NCBI RefSeq assembly: GCF_904848665.1
Contig: NZ_CAJHCQ010000009.1
Span: 124,001-188,000 of the forward strand
Source: Paraburkholderia hiiakae
GTDB lineage: Bacteria; Pseudomonadota; Gammaproteobacteria; Burkholderiales; Burkholderiaceae
Direction: 5' to 3'
DNA: 64,000 nt
The stretch's first letter is position 1; each line of letters begins with the position of its first letter. The translations under genes were made by a program, and so were the position numbers. This document shows, piece after piece, positions 1 through 8,920 of the stretch. Below the pieces are notes generated by a model. That model did not search any database and had not been told where the DNA came from. It was given only the letters and a program-made list of their open reading frames with translations.

Positions 1-1088
1 CCGCGCCTGAGGTCGATGTCGCAGCGGTGCTCAATCGCACCATCACCGACTGGCAGAGCTACTCGGGCCGCATGGCCGCCGTCGAAAAAGTGGAGATACG
101 TCCGCAGGTTTCGGGCACGATCGTCTCAGTGAACTTCCGTGACGGCGCGCTCGTGAAGCAGGGCGATACGCTGTTCGTGATTGACCCGCGCCCGTACCAG
201 GCGGCTGTCGATCAGGCCGCCGCGCAGCTTGCCGCCGCACAGGCGCGCACGGGCTACGCGCAAAGTGATTGGGAACGCGCGCAGCGTCTCATCGGCGACA
301 ACGCCATCGCGAAGCGCGATTACGACGAGAAGCAGAACGCGTCGCGCGAAGCGAACGCGAACCTCAAGGCCGCGCAGGCCGCGCTCGAAGCCGCGCAGAT
401 CAACCTGGGCTACACGCGCATCGTGGCGCCCGTGGCCGGCCGTGTATCGCGCGCCGAGATCACGGTGGGCAACGTCGTTTCGGCGGGCGCAAGCGCCGCA
501 CCGCTCACGACGCTGGTTTCCGTTTCGCCCATCTATGCCGAATTCGACGCTGACGAGCAGACCTATCTCGACTACATCAGCCGCATGAAGGATGGCTCGA
601 AGGTGCCGGTCGAACTGGGCCTTGCGAACGAAGCGGGCTATTCGCGTACCGGCACGATCGAATCGGTGGATAACCGTCTCGACACGACGTCGGGCACGAT
701 CCGCGTGCGCGCGCGCTTCGACAACGCCGACGGCGCGCTGGTGCCGGGGCTCTACGCACGCATCAAGGTGGGCGGCAGCGCCCCGCACCCGGCGCTGCTC
801 GTGGACGATGCCGCCATCGGCACTGACCAGGACAAGAAGTTTGTGTACGTCGTGGATAACAGCGGCAAGGTCGCGTACCGCACCGTGCAAACGGGCGGCC
901 AGCAGGGCAACTTGCGCGTGATTCTGGACGGCCTCAAGGCGGGCGACCATGTGGTGGTGAATGGCACACAGCGCGTGCGTCCAGGCATTGTCGTGCGCTC
1001 GCACATGGTGCCGATGAACGGCGACCCCGACGCCGATTCGACCAGCACGGCAGCGAACCCCGGCGCCAAGGCAGCGAAGACGTCCTGA
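1..1088 (+). CDS. ceoA: RND efflux periplasmic adaptor subunit (5'-truncated by window edge)
   Basis: Membrane fusion protein that bridges the inner-membrane RND pump and the outer-membrane channel of a tripartite drug exporter. The frame is open from base 3, reading Ala-Pro-Glu-Val-Asp-Val before the first possible start (GTG at 27), so the gene begins outside the window and its signal peptide or lipobox is missing. The visible part has the MexA/AcrA order: barrel-sandwich half near VEKVEIRPQVSG, a long Ala/Gln-rich alpha-hairpin, the second lipoyl half (INLGYTRIVAPVAGRVSRAE), then beta-barrel and membrane-proximal domains. A Ser/Thr/Ala-rich tail ends the protein. It lies 104 bp upstream of the pump gene, in the same direction. 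The pump sequence resembles the CeoAB-OpcM/BpeEF-OprC systems of Burkholderia, known for chloramphenicol, trimethoprim and quinolone efflux. The symbol is by resemblance; substrates are not shown by sequence. Confidence 0.92.
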   Translation, partial: APEVDVAAVLNRTITDWQSYSGRMAAVEKVEIRPQVSGTIVSVNFRDGALVKQGDTLFVIDPRPYQAAVDQAAAQLAAAQARTGYAQSDWERAQRLIGDNAIAKRDYDEKQNASREANANLKAAQAALEAAQINLGYTRIVAPVAGRVSRAEITVGNVVSAGASAAPLTTLVSVSPIYAEFDADEQTYLDYISRMKDGSKVPVELGLANEAGYSRTGTIESVDNRLDTTSGTIRVRARFDNADGALVPGLYARIKVGGSAPHPALLVDDAAIGTDQDKKFVYVVDNSGKVAYRTVQTGGQQGNLRVILDGLKAGDHVVVNGTQRVRPGIVVRSHMVPMNGDPDADSTSTAANPGAKAAKTS

Positions 1089-1192
1089 CGAGCGGCGGGC
1101 GTGTGCGATGGCTGCATGCGCCTCGTCGTCGATAAGGATCACTAAGCGTAAAAAATTCGCGCCAAATTCAGCGTCATGAAAAAGAGCAACCC

Positions 1193-4100
1193 ATGAACAT
1201 ATCGAAATTCTTCATCGACCGGCCGATCTTCGCGGGCGTGCTGTCCGTGCTGATCCTGCTGGCCGGCGTGATCGCGCTGTTCCAGTTGCCGATCTCCGAG
1301 TACCCCGAGGTCGTGCCGCCTTCGGTGGTGGTCCACGCGCAGTATCCGGGCGCGAACCCGAAGGTGATCGCCGAAGCCGTGGCTGCGCCGCTGGAGGAGC
1401 AGATTAACGGCGTCGAGAACATGCTGTACATGCAGTCGCAGGCCAATAGCGACGGCAATCTCACGCTCACGGTCACGTTTCGCCTCGGCACCGACCCGGA
1501 TAAGGCCACGCAGCTCGTGCAGAACCGGGTGAACCAGGCGCTGCCGCGCCTGCCGGAAGACGTGCAGCGTCTCGGCATCACGACCATCAAGAGCTCGCCC
1601 ACGCTCACGATGGTGGTGCACCTGATTTCGCCGGACAACCGGTACGACATGACGTACCTGCGCAATTACGCGCTGCTCAATGTGAAGGACCGCCTTTCGA
1701 ACATCCAGGGCGTGGGCGAGGTGCAGTTGTGGGGCTCGGGCGATTACGCCATGCGTATCTGGCTCGACCCGCAGAAGGTGGCGCAGCGCAATCTCACCGC
1801 GAACGATGTGGTCAACGCGATTCGCGAGCAGAACGTGCAGGTGGCGGCGGGTGTGATCGGCGCTTCGCCTAGCGTGCCCGGCACGCCGTTCCAGCTGAAC
1901 GTGAACGCACGCGGCCGTCTGCGCACGGAAAGCGAATTCGGCAGCATCATCGTCAAGACGAATCCCGATGGCGGCGTGACGTACCTGCGCGATATCGCGC
2001 GTATCGAGCTGGCCGCTTCCGAATACGGTCTGCGCTCGCTGCTCGACAACAAGCCGGCCGTTGCGCTCGCTATCAACCAGGCGCCGGGCGCGAACTCGCT
2101 CGCTATCTCGGACCAGGTGCGCGCAGCGATGAAGGAACTCAAGCAGGACATGCCCGCGGGCGTGGACTACCGTATCGTCTACGACCCCACGCAGTTCGTG
2201 CGTTCCAGTATCGAAGCGGTCGTGCATACGCTGCTCGAAGCCATCGCGCTCGTGGTGATCGTGGTGATCGTGTTCCTGCAAACCTGGCGTGCCTCGATCA
2301 TTCCGTTGATCGCGGTGCCGGTGTCGATCGTCGGGACGTTCTCGCTCTTGCTGGCGTTCGGCTTCTCGATCAACGCACTATCGCTGTTCGGCATGGTGCT
2401 CGCCATCGGTATCGTGGTGGACGACGCGATCGTGGTGGTGGAAAACGTGGAGCGCAATATCGCCAGCGGGTTGTCCGCGCGCGATGCGACCTACAAGGCC
2501 ATGCAGGAGGTGAGCGGGCCGATCATCGCCATCGCGCTCACGCTCGTGGCCGTGTTCGTGCCGCTCGCATTCATGAGCGGCCTCACGGGCCAGTTCTACA
2601 AGCAGTTCGCGATGACCATCGCCATCTCCACGGTGATCTCGGCGTTCAACTCGCTCACGCTTTCGCCCGCGCTTTCGGCGCTGCTGTTGCGCGGCCACGG
2701 CGAAAAGGAAGACTGGCTCACGCGCGGGATGAACCTCGTGCTGGGCGGCTTTTTCCGCCGCTTCAACCACGTGTTCCATCGCGGCTCGGAAAGCTACGGG
2801 CGCGGCGTGAACGGCGTGCTGCGCCACAAGGGCGCGATGCTCGCGGTCTATGTGGTGTTGATCGCCGCAACGGTGCTGATGGCGCGTGTGGTGCCGGGCG
2901 GCTTCGTGCCCGCGCAGGACAAGGAGTATCTGATCGCGTTCGCGCAACTGCCCAATGGCGCAGCGCTCGATCGCACCGAGAATGTGATTCGCGACATGAG
3001 CGCCATTGCGGTCAAGCAGCCGGGCGTGGAAAGCGCCGTCGCGTTCCCGGGCCTTTCGGTGAACGGCTTCACCAATAGTTCGAGCGCGGGCATCGTGTTC
3101 GTCACGCTCAAGCCATTCAAGGAGCGCAAGGGCCGAGCGCTTTCGGCAGGTGCGATTGCAGGTGCGCTGAACCAGCAGTACGCGGGTATCAAGGACTCCT
3201 TCATCGCCGTGTTCCCGCCGCCGCCGGTGCTCGGCCTCGGCACGCTCGGCGGCTTCAAGATGCAGCTGGAGGATCACGGTGCGCTCGGCTACGAGGCGCT
3301 CAACCGCGCGACACAGGACTTCGTCAAGCGCGCGGCGCAAACGCCGGAGCTCGGCCCGACATTCACGAACTATCAGATCAACGTGCCGCAGTTGAACGTC
3401 GATCTCGACCGCACGAAGGCGAAGCAGCTTGGCGTACCGGTCACGGACGTATTCGACACGATGCAGGTCTATCTCGGCTCGCTCTATGTGAACGACTTCA
3501 ACCGCTTCGGGCGCGTGTATCAGGTGCGCGTGCAGGCGGATGCACCGTTCCGCCAGAGGGCCGACGACATCCTGCAGCTGAAGACGCGCAACGCCGCGGG
3601 CGAGATGGTGCCGCTCTCGTCGCTCGTCACGGTCACGCCCACGTACGGCCCCGAAATGGTGGTGCGCTACAACGGCTACACCGCTGCCGACATCAACGGG
3701 GGCCCCGCGCCCGGTTACTCGTCGGGTCAGGCGCAGGCGGCGGCTGAGCGTATCGCGGCCGAAGTGCTGCCGCGCGGCGTGAAGTTCGAATGGACCGACC
3801 TCACGTACCAGCAGGTGCTGGCGGGCAATGCGGGCGTCTGGGTATTCCCGATCAGCGTGCTGCTCGTGTTCCTCGTGCTGGCCGCGCTCTACGAGAGCCT
3901 GACGCTGCCGCTCGCGGTGATCCTGATCGTGCCGATGAGCGTGCTGTGCGCGCTAACGGGCGTATGGCTCACGCAAGGCGACAACAACATCTTCACGCAG
4001 ATCGGCTTGATGGTGCTGGTGGGGCTGGCTTCGAAGAACGCCATTCTGATCGTCGAGTTTGCGCGTGAACTGGAGCACGACGGACACACGCCACTCTCCG

Positions 4101-4378
4101 CTGCCATCGAGGCAAGCCGCATGCGTCTGCGCCCGATCCTGATGACGTCCATCGCGTTCATCATGGGCGTGGTGCCGCTCGTGCTCTCCAGTGGCGCGGG
4201 TTCGGAGATGCGTCATGCGATGGGCGTGGCCGTGTTCTTCGGCATGCTGGGCGTGACCGCGTTCGGTCTGCTCCTCACGCCGGTGTTCTACGTGGTGCTG
4301 CGCACGCTTGCGGGCGGCAAGATTCACGTCGCGCAGAAGGACAATGCGCGCAAGCCGCAGTCGATGGTCGACGCGTAA
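1193..4378 (+). CDS. ceoB: RND multidrug efflux pump, inner-membrane permease (HAE1 family)
   Basis: Proton-driven RND transporter of 1061 residues, the normal AcrB/MexB length. It starts with the typical MNISKFFIDRPIFAGVLSV amphipathic end and first membrane helix. A large periplasmic loop follows, then the central helix bundle with the family motif around GMVLAIGIVVDDAIVVVENV near residues 400-418, whose paired Asp residues carry protons in AcrB. A second periplasmic loop and the C-terminal bundle complete the duplicated architecture. The N-terminal third closely resembles CeoB/BpeF as I remember them, more than AmrB or BpeB. It sits between the adaptor gene and the channel gene (14 bp gap), so the three form one operon. 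No local regulator gene is visible; in CeoAB-type loci a LysR regulator usually lies upstream, which would be outside the window. Confidence 0.95.
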   Translation: MNISKFFIDRPIFAGVLSVLILLAGVIALFQLPISEYPEVVPPSVVVHAQYPGANPKVIAEAVAAPLEEQINGVENMLYMQSQANSDGNLTLTVTFRLGTDPDKATQLVQNRVNQALPRLPEDVQRLGITTIKSSPTLTMVVHLISPDNRYDMTYLRNYALLNVKDRLSNIQGVGEVQLWGSGDYAMRIWLDPQKVAQRNLTANDVVNAIREQNVQVAAGVIGASPSVPGTPFQLNVNARGRLRTESEFGSIIVKTNPDGGVTYLRDIARIELAASEYGLRSLLDNKPAVALAINQAPGANSLAISDQVRAAMKELKQDMPAGVDYRIVYDPTQFVRSSIEAVVHTLLEAIALVVIVVIVFLQTWRASIIPLIAVPVSIVGTFSLLLAFGFSINALSLFGMVLAIGIVVDDAIVVVENVERNIASGLSARDATYKAMQEVSGPIIAIALTLVAVFVPLAFMSGLTGQFYKQFAMTIAISTVISAFNSLTLSPALSALLLRGHGEKEDWLTRGMNLVLGGFFRRFNHVFHRGSESYGRGVNGVLRHKGAMLAVYVVLIAATVLMARVVPGGFVPAQDKEYLIAFAQLPNGAALDRTENVIRDMSAIAVKQPGVESAVAFPGLSVNGFTNSSSAGIVFVTLKPFKERKGRALSAGAIAGALNQQYAGIKDSFIAVFPPPPVLGLGTLGGFKMQLEDHGALGYEALNRATQDFVKRAAQTPELGPTFTNYQINVPQLNVDLDRTKAKQLGVPVTDVFDTMQVYLGSLYVNDFNRFGRVYQVRVQADAPFRQRADDILQLKTRNAAGEMVPLSSLVTVTPTYGPEMVVRYNGYTAADINGGPAPGYSSGQAQAAAERIAAEVLPRGVKFEWTDLTYQQVLAGNAGVWVFPISVLLVFLVLAALYESLTLPLAVILIVPMSVLCALTGVWLTQGDNNIFTQIGLMVLVGLASKNAILIVEFARELEHDGHTPLSAAIEASRMRLRPILMTSIAFIMGVVPLVLSSGAGSEMRHAMGVAVFFGMLGVTAFGLLLTPVFYVVLRTLAGGKIHVAQKDNARKPQSMVDA

Positions 4379-4392
4379 GGCGACAAGGGAAA

Positions 4393-5970
4393 ATGATTAA
4401 TATGACTAACGAATCCAGCTTGCGCGATAGCGGGAATGTCTCGCTGGGAGGCGGCCAGTTCGCGCGTATCACACGAATCGCGGCGAGTGTCGCGCTCTTT
4501 GCCTGGCTCGCGGCGTGCTCGGTCGAGCCCACCTACAAGGTGCCCGACGCCGCCGTGCCCGCGGCCTACAAGGAAGCGCCGCAGCAGACGAAAAGCACGG
4601 ATCCCCACGACGTGGGCACGTGGACGCCCGCGCAGCCCGCCGACAGCGCCCATCGCGGCGAATGGTGGACGGTGTTCGGCGACCCGACGCTCGACAAGCT
4701 CGAACAACAGGCGCTCGATGCGAACCAGGACCTCAAGGCAGCCGCAGCGCGCGTGCAGCAGGCTCGCGCCGTGACGCAGGCCGCGCGCGCCTCGTGGTTC
4801 CCATCGATCGACGCGGGCTTCGGCCCGACCTACGAGCGTGCTTCGCCGGCTTCGCTGTATTTTCCGCAGAACACCAACGTGCCCGCGCAAACGTTGTGGC
4901 GCGCGCAGGCCACGGCGAGCTACGAGGTCGATCTGTTTGGCCGCGTGAGTTCGAACGTCCACGCCGCGCAGGCGGACGCCCAGCAAAGCGAAGCCTTGTT
5001 CCTCTCGGTGCAGCTCGCCTTGCAGGCCGACGTCGCGCAGAACTACTTCCAGCTGCGCCAGTTCGACTCCGACATCGATCTGTACCGCCGCACGGTGTCG
5101 CTGCGTGAGGACGCGCTCAAGCTTGTGGAGCGCCGCTTCAAGGAAGGCGACATCAGCGCGCTCGACGTGGCGCAGGCGCGCAACGAGCTTGCGAGCGCGC
5201 GTGCCGACGCGGTGGGCGTCGCGCGTCAGCGCGCGGCCTCGGAGCATAGTCTCGCGATCCTGCTCGGCAAGGCGCCTGCGGACTTCACGTTCCCGGAAAC
5301 GCCGCTCGCGCCGGTGCTCGTGCAAGTGCCGCCGGGCCTGCCTTCCACGCTGCTGGAGCGCCGCCCCGACGTCGCGGCGGCCGAGCGCGCGATGGCGGCC
5401 GCGAACGCGCGCGTGGGTCTCGCGAAGTCGGCCTTCTTCCCGCAGCTCAACATCACGGGTGCGGCGGGCTTCGAGTCGGCTACGCTCGCCGACCTGTTCA
5501 TGTGGTCGAGCCGCGCGTTCCTGCTTGGGCCGCTTGCCGGTACGGCGCTCACGCTGCCACTTTTCGACGGCGGCCGGCGCAAGGCGAATCTCGCACAGTC
5601 GCGCGCGAAGTATGACGAAGATGTTGCGCAATACCGGCAACAGGTGCTCGTGGCCTTCCGCGATGTGGAGGACAATCTCTCCGACCTGCGCCTGCTCGAC
5701 GACCAGATCCGCGAGCAGAACGACGCGGTGAGCGCTTCGCAGCAATCGGCACACCTTTCGCGCACGCAGTACGAGGAAGGCGAGGTGAGCTATCTGAATG
5801 TGATCGACAGCGAACGGACGGTGCTCGTGTCGCAATTGCAGGCCAGCCATCTGCAGGGCTCGCAGGCCGTGGCGACCGTGAACCTGATCCGCGCGCTAGG
5901 CGGCGGCTGGGGCGATGCGAAGCCCGGCGATACCACGCCGCAGCCGCCGGCACCGCTCGCGGCGCGCTAG
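4393..5970 (+). CDS. opcM: outer-membrane efflux channel lipoprotein (NodT/OprM family)
   Basis: TolC-like outer-membrane factor of 525 residues that would complete the efflux pump. A signal sequence runs to a lipobox, FAWLAAC, with the acylated Cys at residue 42. Two outer-membrane efflux repeats follow, roughly residues 95-290 and 300-500, with the expected coiled-coil heptads and the family phrase LLERRPDVAAAERAMAAANA near residue 325. The C-terminus is Pro-rich. The ATG at 4402 (residue 4) is an alternative start: the purine stretch AAGGGA at 4385-4390 lies only 2 nt from the first ATG but 11 nt from the second. It is the last gene of the operon; a hairpin follows at about 6006. Confidence 0.93.
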   Translation: MINMTNESSLRDSGNVSLGGGQFARITRIAASVALFAWLAACSVEPTYKVPDAAVPAAYKEAPQQTKSTDPHDVGTWTPAQPADSAHRGEWWTVFGDPTLDKLEQQALDANQDLKAAAARVQQARAVTQAARASWFPSIDAGFGPTYERASPASLYFPQNTNVPAQTLWRAQATASYEVDLFGRVSSNVHAAQADAQQSEALFLSVQLALQADVAQNYFQLRQFDSDIDLYRRTVSLREDALKLVERRFKEGDISALDVAQARNELASARADAVGVARQRAASEHSLAILLGKAPADFTFPETPLAPVLVQVPPGLPSTLLERRPDVAAAERAMAAANARVGLAKSAFFPQLNITGAAGFESATLADLFMWSSRAFLLGPLAGTALTLPLFDGGRRKANLAQSRAKYDEDVAQYRQQVLVAFRDVEDNLSDLRLLDDQIREQNDAVSASQQSAHLSRTQYEEGEVSYLNVIDSERTVLVSQLQASHLQGSQAVATVNLIRALGGGWGDAKPGDTTPQPPAPLAAR

Positions 5971-6005
5971 CCCCAGCAAGACTCCGCGAAAAACGCCGAA
6001 ACGCT

Positions 6006-6040
6006 CGCCGCCTGTGCATATCGCAGGCGGCGATTTCCTT
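6006..6040 (+). terminator. probable intrinsic terminator after the efflux operon
   Basis: A perfect 9-bp inverted repeat (CGCCGCCTG at 6006-6014 and CAGGCGGCG at 6024-6032) is followed by the T-rich stretch ATTTCCTTT. It lies 36 nt after the opcM stop and ahead of metQ. The T tract is interrupted, so it may be imperfect. Confidence 0.6.
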
Positions 6041-6171
6041 TGCGCAATCGCTTCGTAGACCCAGCCACGCCGCGCCCCTATCATCGTCTGGACCCATCTG
6101 GAGCCAACGCGATGGGCCCTCATCGCGTCGCTCCTCACTGAACGAAGTCCAACTTCCATTCGAGGAAAGCG

Positions 6172-7020
6172 ATGATCCGTGCCGTGCACGCCGTGGGGCG
6201 CCCTTCTTCTTTTCAGCGCGGTTTTGCATGGTTCGGGCTGCTGACGGCAATCGCCGTATCGCTCGCGCTCACCACGGCGGGCGCGCACGCAGACACCCCC
6301 ACGCTCAAGATCGGCATTGCCACCACGCCGCAAACGCCCGCGCTCCAGGAAGCGGCGCGCGAGGCGAAGGCGCAGGGCGTGGACGTGAAAATCATCGAAT
6401 TCACCGACTGGAACACGCCCAACGCCGCATTGGCGAACAAGGACATCGACGTCAACTACTTCCAGCACACGCCGTTTCTGGAAAACGCCGAAAAGCAGGG
6501 CGGTTACAAATTCGTCGCCATTGCGCCGGGCACGATCATGAAGATCGGCCTGTATTCGAAGAAGGTAAAACGTTTCGAAGACCTGAAGGATGGCGCGACG
6601 GTCGCCATCGCGAACGATCCCGTGAACGGCGGCCGCGGCCTGCTGCTGCTGCAGCGCGCGGGCCTCATCAAGCTCAAGCCGGGCGTGGACTATCGCGCCA
6701 CGACGCTCGACATCGTTTCCAATCCCAAGCATCTGAAGATCGTTCAGCTCGAAGCGTCGCAACTCGCACGCTCGCTCGACGACGTCGATCTCGCGCAAGG
6801 TTACCCGAGCTTCATCAAGCTTGCGGGCACGACCGATCCGAATAGCGCGCTGCTCTTCGACGGCGTCGACAACAAGGCGTTTGCGATCCAGTTCGTCGTG
6901 CGGCCCGAAAGCGTGAACGATCCGCGCATTCGCAAGTTCATCGATATCTACCAGCATTCGCCGGCCGTGCGCAAGGAACTCGACAAGGCCTTCGGCAACC
7001 TCTACGCGGTCGCCTGGTAA
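6172..7020 (+). CDS. metQ: methionine ABC transporter substrate-binding protein (MetQ/NlpA family)
   Basis: Periplasmic solute-binding component of the MetNIQ importer for D/L-methionine, 282 residues. An N-terminal signal peptide (hydrophobic core GLLTAIAVSLALTTAGAHA) is followed by the NlpA fold, with family phrases TDWNTPNAALANKDIDVNYFQ (near residues 83-103), FVAIAPGTIMKIGLYSKK and VAIANDPVNGGRGLLLL. There is no lipobox Cys at the cleavage region, so it looks soluble-periplasmic instead of a lipoprotein like E. coli MetQ. A Shine-Dalgarno GAGGAAA lies just upstream. It is the first gene of metQ-metN-metI; the usual order in enterics is metN-metI-metQ. Homologues can bind other sulfur compounds, and the SfnB-like neighbour makes a wider organosulfur role possible. 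Confidence 0.9.
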   Translation: MIRAVHAVGRPSSFQRGFAWFGLLTAIAVSLALTTAGAHADTPTLKIGIATTPQTPALQEAAREAKAQGVDVKIIEFTDWNTPNAALANKDIDVNYFQHTPFLENAEKQGGYKFVAIAPGTIMKIGLYSKKVKRFEDLKDGATVAIANDPVNGGRGLLLLQRAGLIKLKPGVDYRATTLDIVSNPKHLKIVQLEASQLARSLDDVDLAQGYPSFIKLAGTTDPNSALLFDGVDNKAFAIQFVVRPESVNDPRIRKFIDIYQHSPAVRKELDKAFGNLYAVAW

Positions 7021-7030
7021 AGCGCGCGTA

Positions 7031-7063
7031 AATCACGCGTCAATCACGCGTCAATCACGCACG
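7031..7063 (+). repeat. three tandem copies of an 11-bp unit between metQ and metN
   Basis: The unit AATCACGCGTC occurs at 7031-7041 and 7042-7052, with a third copy at 7053-7063 that diverges in its last bases (AATCACGCACG). It fills the gap between the metQ stop and the metN ribosome-binding site. It looks like replication-slippage expansion; no function is evident. Confidence 0.85.
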
Positions 7064-7073
7064 AGGAGCAGCG

Positions 7074-8189
7074 ATGATGAAATGGTTCGGGGCAGCGCGC
7101 TTCATCGAAGCGGGGCCGGCGGCGGGCGAGGCGGCGCGCGATGCCGACGCGTCACAGCCCGCGGTGGTGTTCGAAAACGTCGGCAAGAGCTACGCGGCAG
7201 GCGCGCACGCGGCGCTCGCGGGCGTCGACTTGCAGGTGGCGCGCGGCGAGGTGTTCGGCATTATCGGACGCAGCGGCGCGGGCAAATCCACGCTGCTGCG
7301 CCTCGTGAACGGGCTCGAAAAGCCCACGAGCGGCGGAGTGCGTGTGAACGGCGTGGACGTGGGTGCGCTCGACGAGCGGGCGCTGGTAGCGCTGCGACGG
7401 CGCATCGGCATGGTGTTTCAGCACTTCAACCTGCTTTCCGCCAAGACCGTGCACGACAATATTGCGCTGCCGCTGAAAATCGCGGGCGTGCCGAAAGCGG
7501 CCATCGAGGCGCGCGTGAACGCGTTGCTCGAACTCGTGGGGTTGAGCGAGCGCCGCGATGCGTGGCCCGCGCGCCTTTCCGGTGGGCAGAAGCAGCGTGT
7601 GGGCATTGCACGCGCGCTCGTGCACGAGCCCGATATCCTGCTCTGCGACGAGGCGACTTCGGCGCTTGACCCGGAAACCACGCGCGCCATTCTCGCGCTC
7701 CTTCGCGACATCAACCGGCGCCTGGGTGTCACCATCGTGCTCATCACGCATGAGATGGAGGTGATACGCGACGTGTGCGATACGGTCGCGGTGATCGAGC
7801 GCGGTGAGGTGGTCGAGCAAGGGCCGGTTTGGCGCGTGTTCGGCGATCCCCAGCACGAGGCGACGCGCGCGCTCTTGCACACGCCCGGCCACGAGTTGCC
7901 CGACGACCTGGCGGCGCAAATTCACGCTTCGCCCCAGGCCGGCGCGCATGCGCTGTTCGATGTGCGCTTCACGGGCGAGGCGGCGCAAGAGCCCGAACTC
8001 GCCACGCTCGCGCAGGCGTTCGGCGCGCAGGGCGTGCGGTTCGTGCATGGCGGCATCGAGCGGATTCAGGGGCGCGCGCAAGGACGGCTAGTCGTTTCCG
8101 CGCCGGTGCAGAGCGCCGCCGAGGCCGCGTCGCTCGCCGAGCGGGTACGTGGCTATGCGAGTCGTGTGGAGGTGCTGGGCTATGTCTGA
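7074..8189 (+). CDS. metN: methionine ABC transporter ATP-binding protein
   Basis: ATPase subunit of the MetNIQ importer, 371 residues. Walker A is GRSGAGKST near residue 66. The signature is LSGGQKQRVGIARAL near residue 169, Walker B is ILLCDEATSALDP near 190, and the switch His is in ITHEME near 224. The C-terminal 100 residues form the regulatory NIL (ACT-like) domain that binds methionine and inhibits transport in MetN. About 30 extra residues precede the ATPase core. Two ATGs (7074 and 7077) follow a good AGGAG at 7064-7068. The end overlaps metI by 8 nt, implying translational coupling. Confidence 0.93.
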   Translation: MMKWFGAARFIEAGPAAGEAARDADASQPAVVFENVGKSYAAGAHAALAGVDLQVARGEVFGIIGRSGAGKSTLLRLVNGLEKPTSGGVRVNGVDVGALDERALVALRRRIGMVFQHFNLLSAKTVHDNIALPLKIAGVPKAAIEARVNALLELVGLSERRDAWPARLSGGQKQRVGIARALVHEPDILLCDEATSALDPETTRAILALLRDINRRLGVTIVLITHEMEVIRDVCDTVAVIERGEVVEQGPVWRVFGDPQHEATRALLHTPGHELPDDLAAQIHASPQAGAHALFDVRFTGEAAQEPELATLAQAFGAQGVRFVHGGIERIQGRAQGRLVVSAPVQSAAEAASLAERVRGYASRVEVLGYV

Positions 8190-8838
8190 CATATGGATCA
8201 CCGAACTCCTCGAAGGCATACGCGACACTTTGCTGATGGTCGGCGTATCGGCGATATTCGCACTCCTGATCGGTATTCCCATCGCATTGCTGCTTGTCAC
8301 GACCGCGCGCGGCCGCATTCTGGAGCGGCCCGCGCTCAACACCGCGCTGGGCGCGCTCGTCAATGCGTTTCGCTCCACGCCCTTCATCATCTTGCTGGTT
8401 GCGTTGCTGCCGCTCACGCGCTTCCTTGTGGGCACGACGATCGGCGTGTGGGCCGCCGTGGTGCCGCTCTCCATCGCGGCCATTCCGTTCTTCGCACGCG
8501 TGGCCGAAGTGAGCCTGCGCGAAGTCGATCGCGGCTTGATCGAGGCGGCCCAGGCCATGGGCGCGCAGCGCCGCCATATCGTGTGGCATGTGCTGCTGCC
8601 CGAGGCGTTGCCCGGCATGCTCGGCGGCTTCACGATCACCGTGGTGGCGATGATCGGCTCGTCGGCGATGGCGGGCGCCGTTGGCGCGGGTGGCCTCGGC
8701 GATCTCGCGATACGCTACGGCTATCAACGCTTCGACACGACGGTCATGGTCACAGTCATCGTGCTGCTGATCGCGATCGTTGCGGCCGTGCAGTTCACGG
8801 GCGACGTGCTGGTGCGGCGTCTTTTGCGGCGAACCTGA
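8182..8838 (+). CDS. metI: methionine ABC transporter permease
   Basis: Membrane subunit of the MetNIQ importer, 218 residues with five predicted membrane helices. The EAA coupling loop appears as EAAQAMGAQRRHIVWHVLLP near residues 129-148. The start is the ATG at 8182 (MSDIWITELL), which has GGAGG at 8168-8172 and overlaps the metN stop. An upstream in-frame ATG at 8149 lies inside metN, lacks a ribosome-binding site and would add residues unlike the family. Confidence 0.93.
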   Translation: MSDIWITELLEGIRDTLLMVGVSAIFALLIGIPIALLLVTTARGRILERPALNTALGALVNAFRSTPFIILLVALLPLTRFLVGTTIGVWAAVVPLSIAAIPFFARVAEVSLREVDRGLIEAAQAMGAQRRHIVWHVLLPEALPGMLGGFTITVVAMIGSSAMAGAVGAGGLGDLAIRYGYQRFDTTVMVTVIVLLIAIVAAVQFTGDVLVRRLLRRT

Positions 8839-8920
8839 AAGGCGCAGCCTTTTCGACATCACGCGCGCGGCCCTTTGCTGCGCGCTTCGCTTTTCGGCAT
8901 CACATTCGGGAAATGCGGAT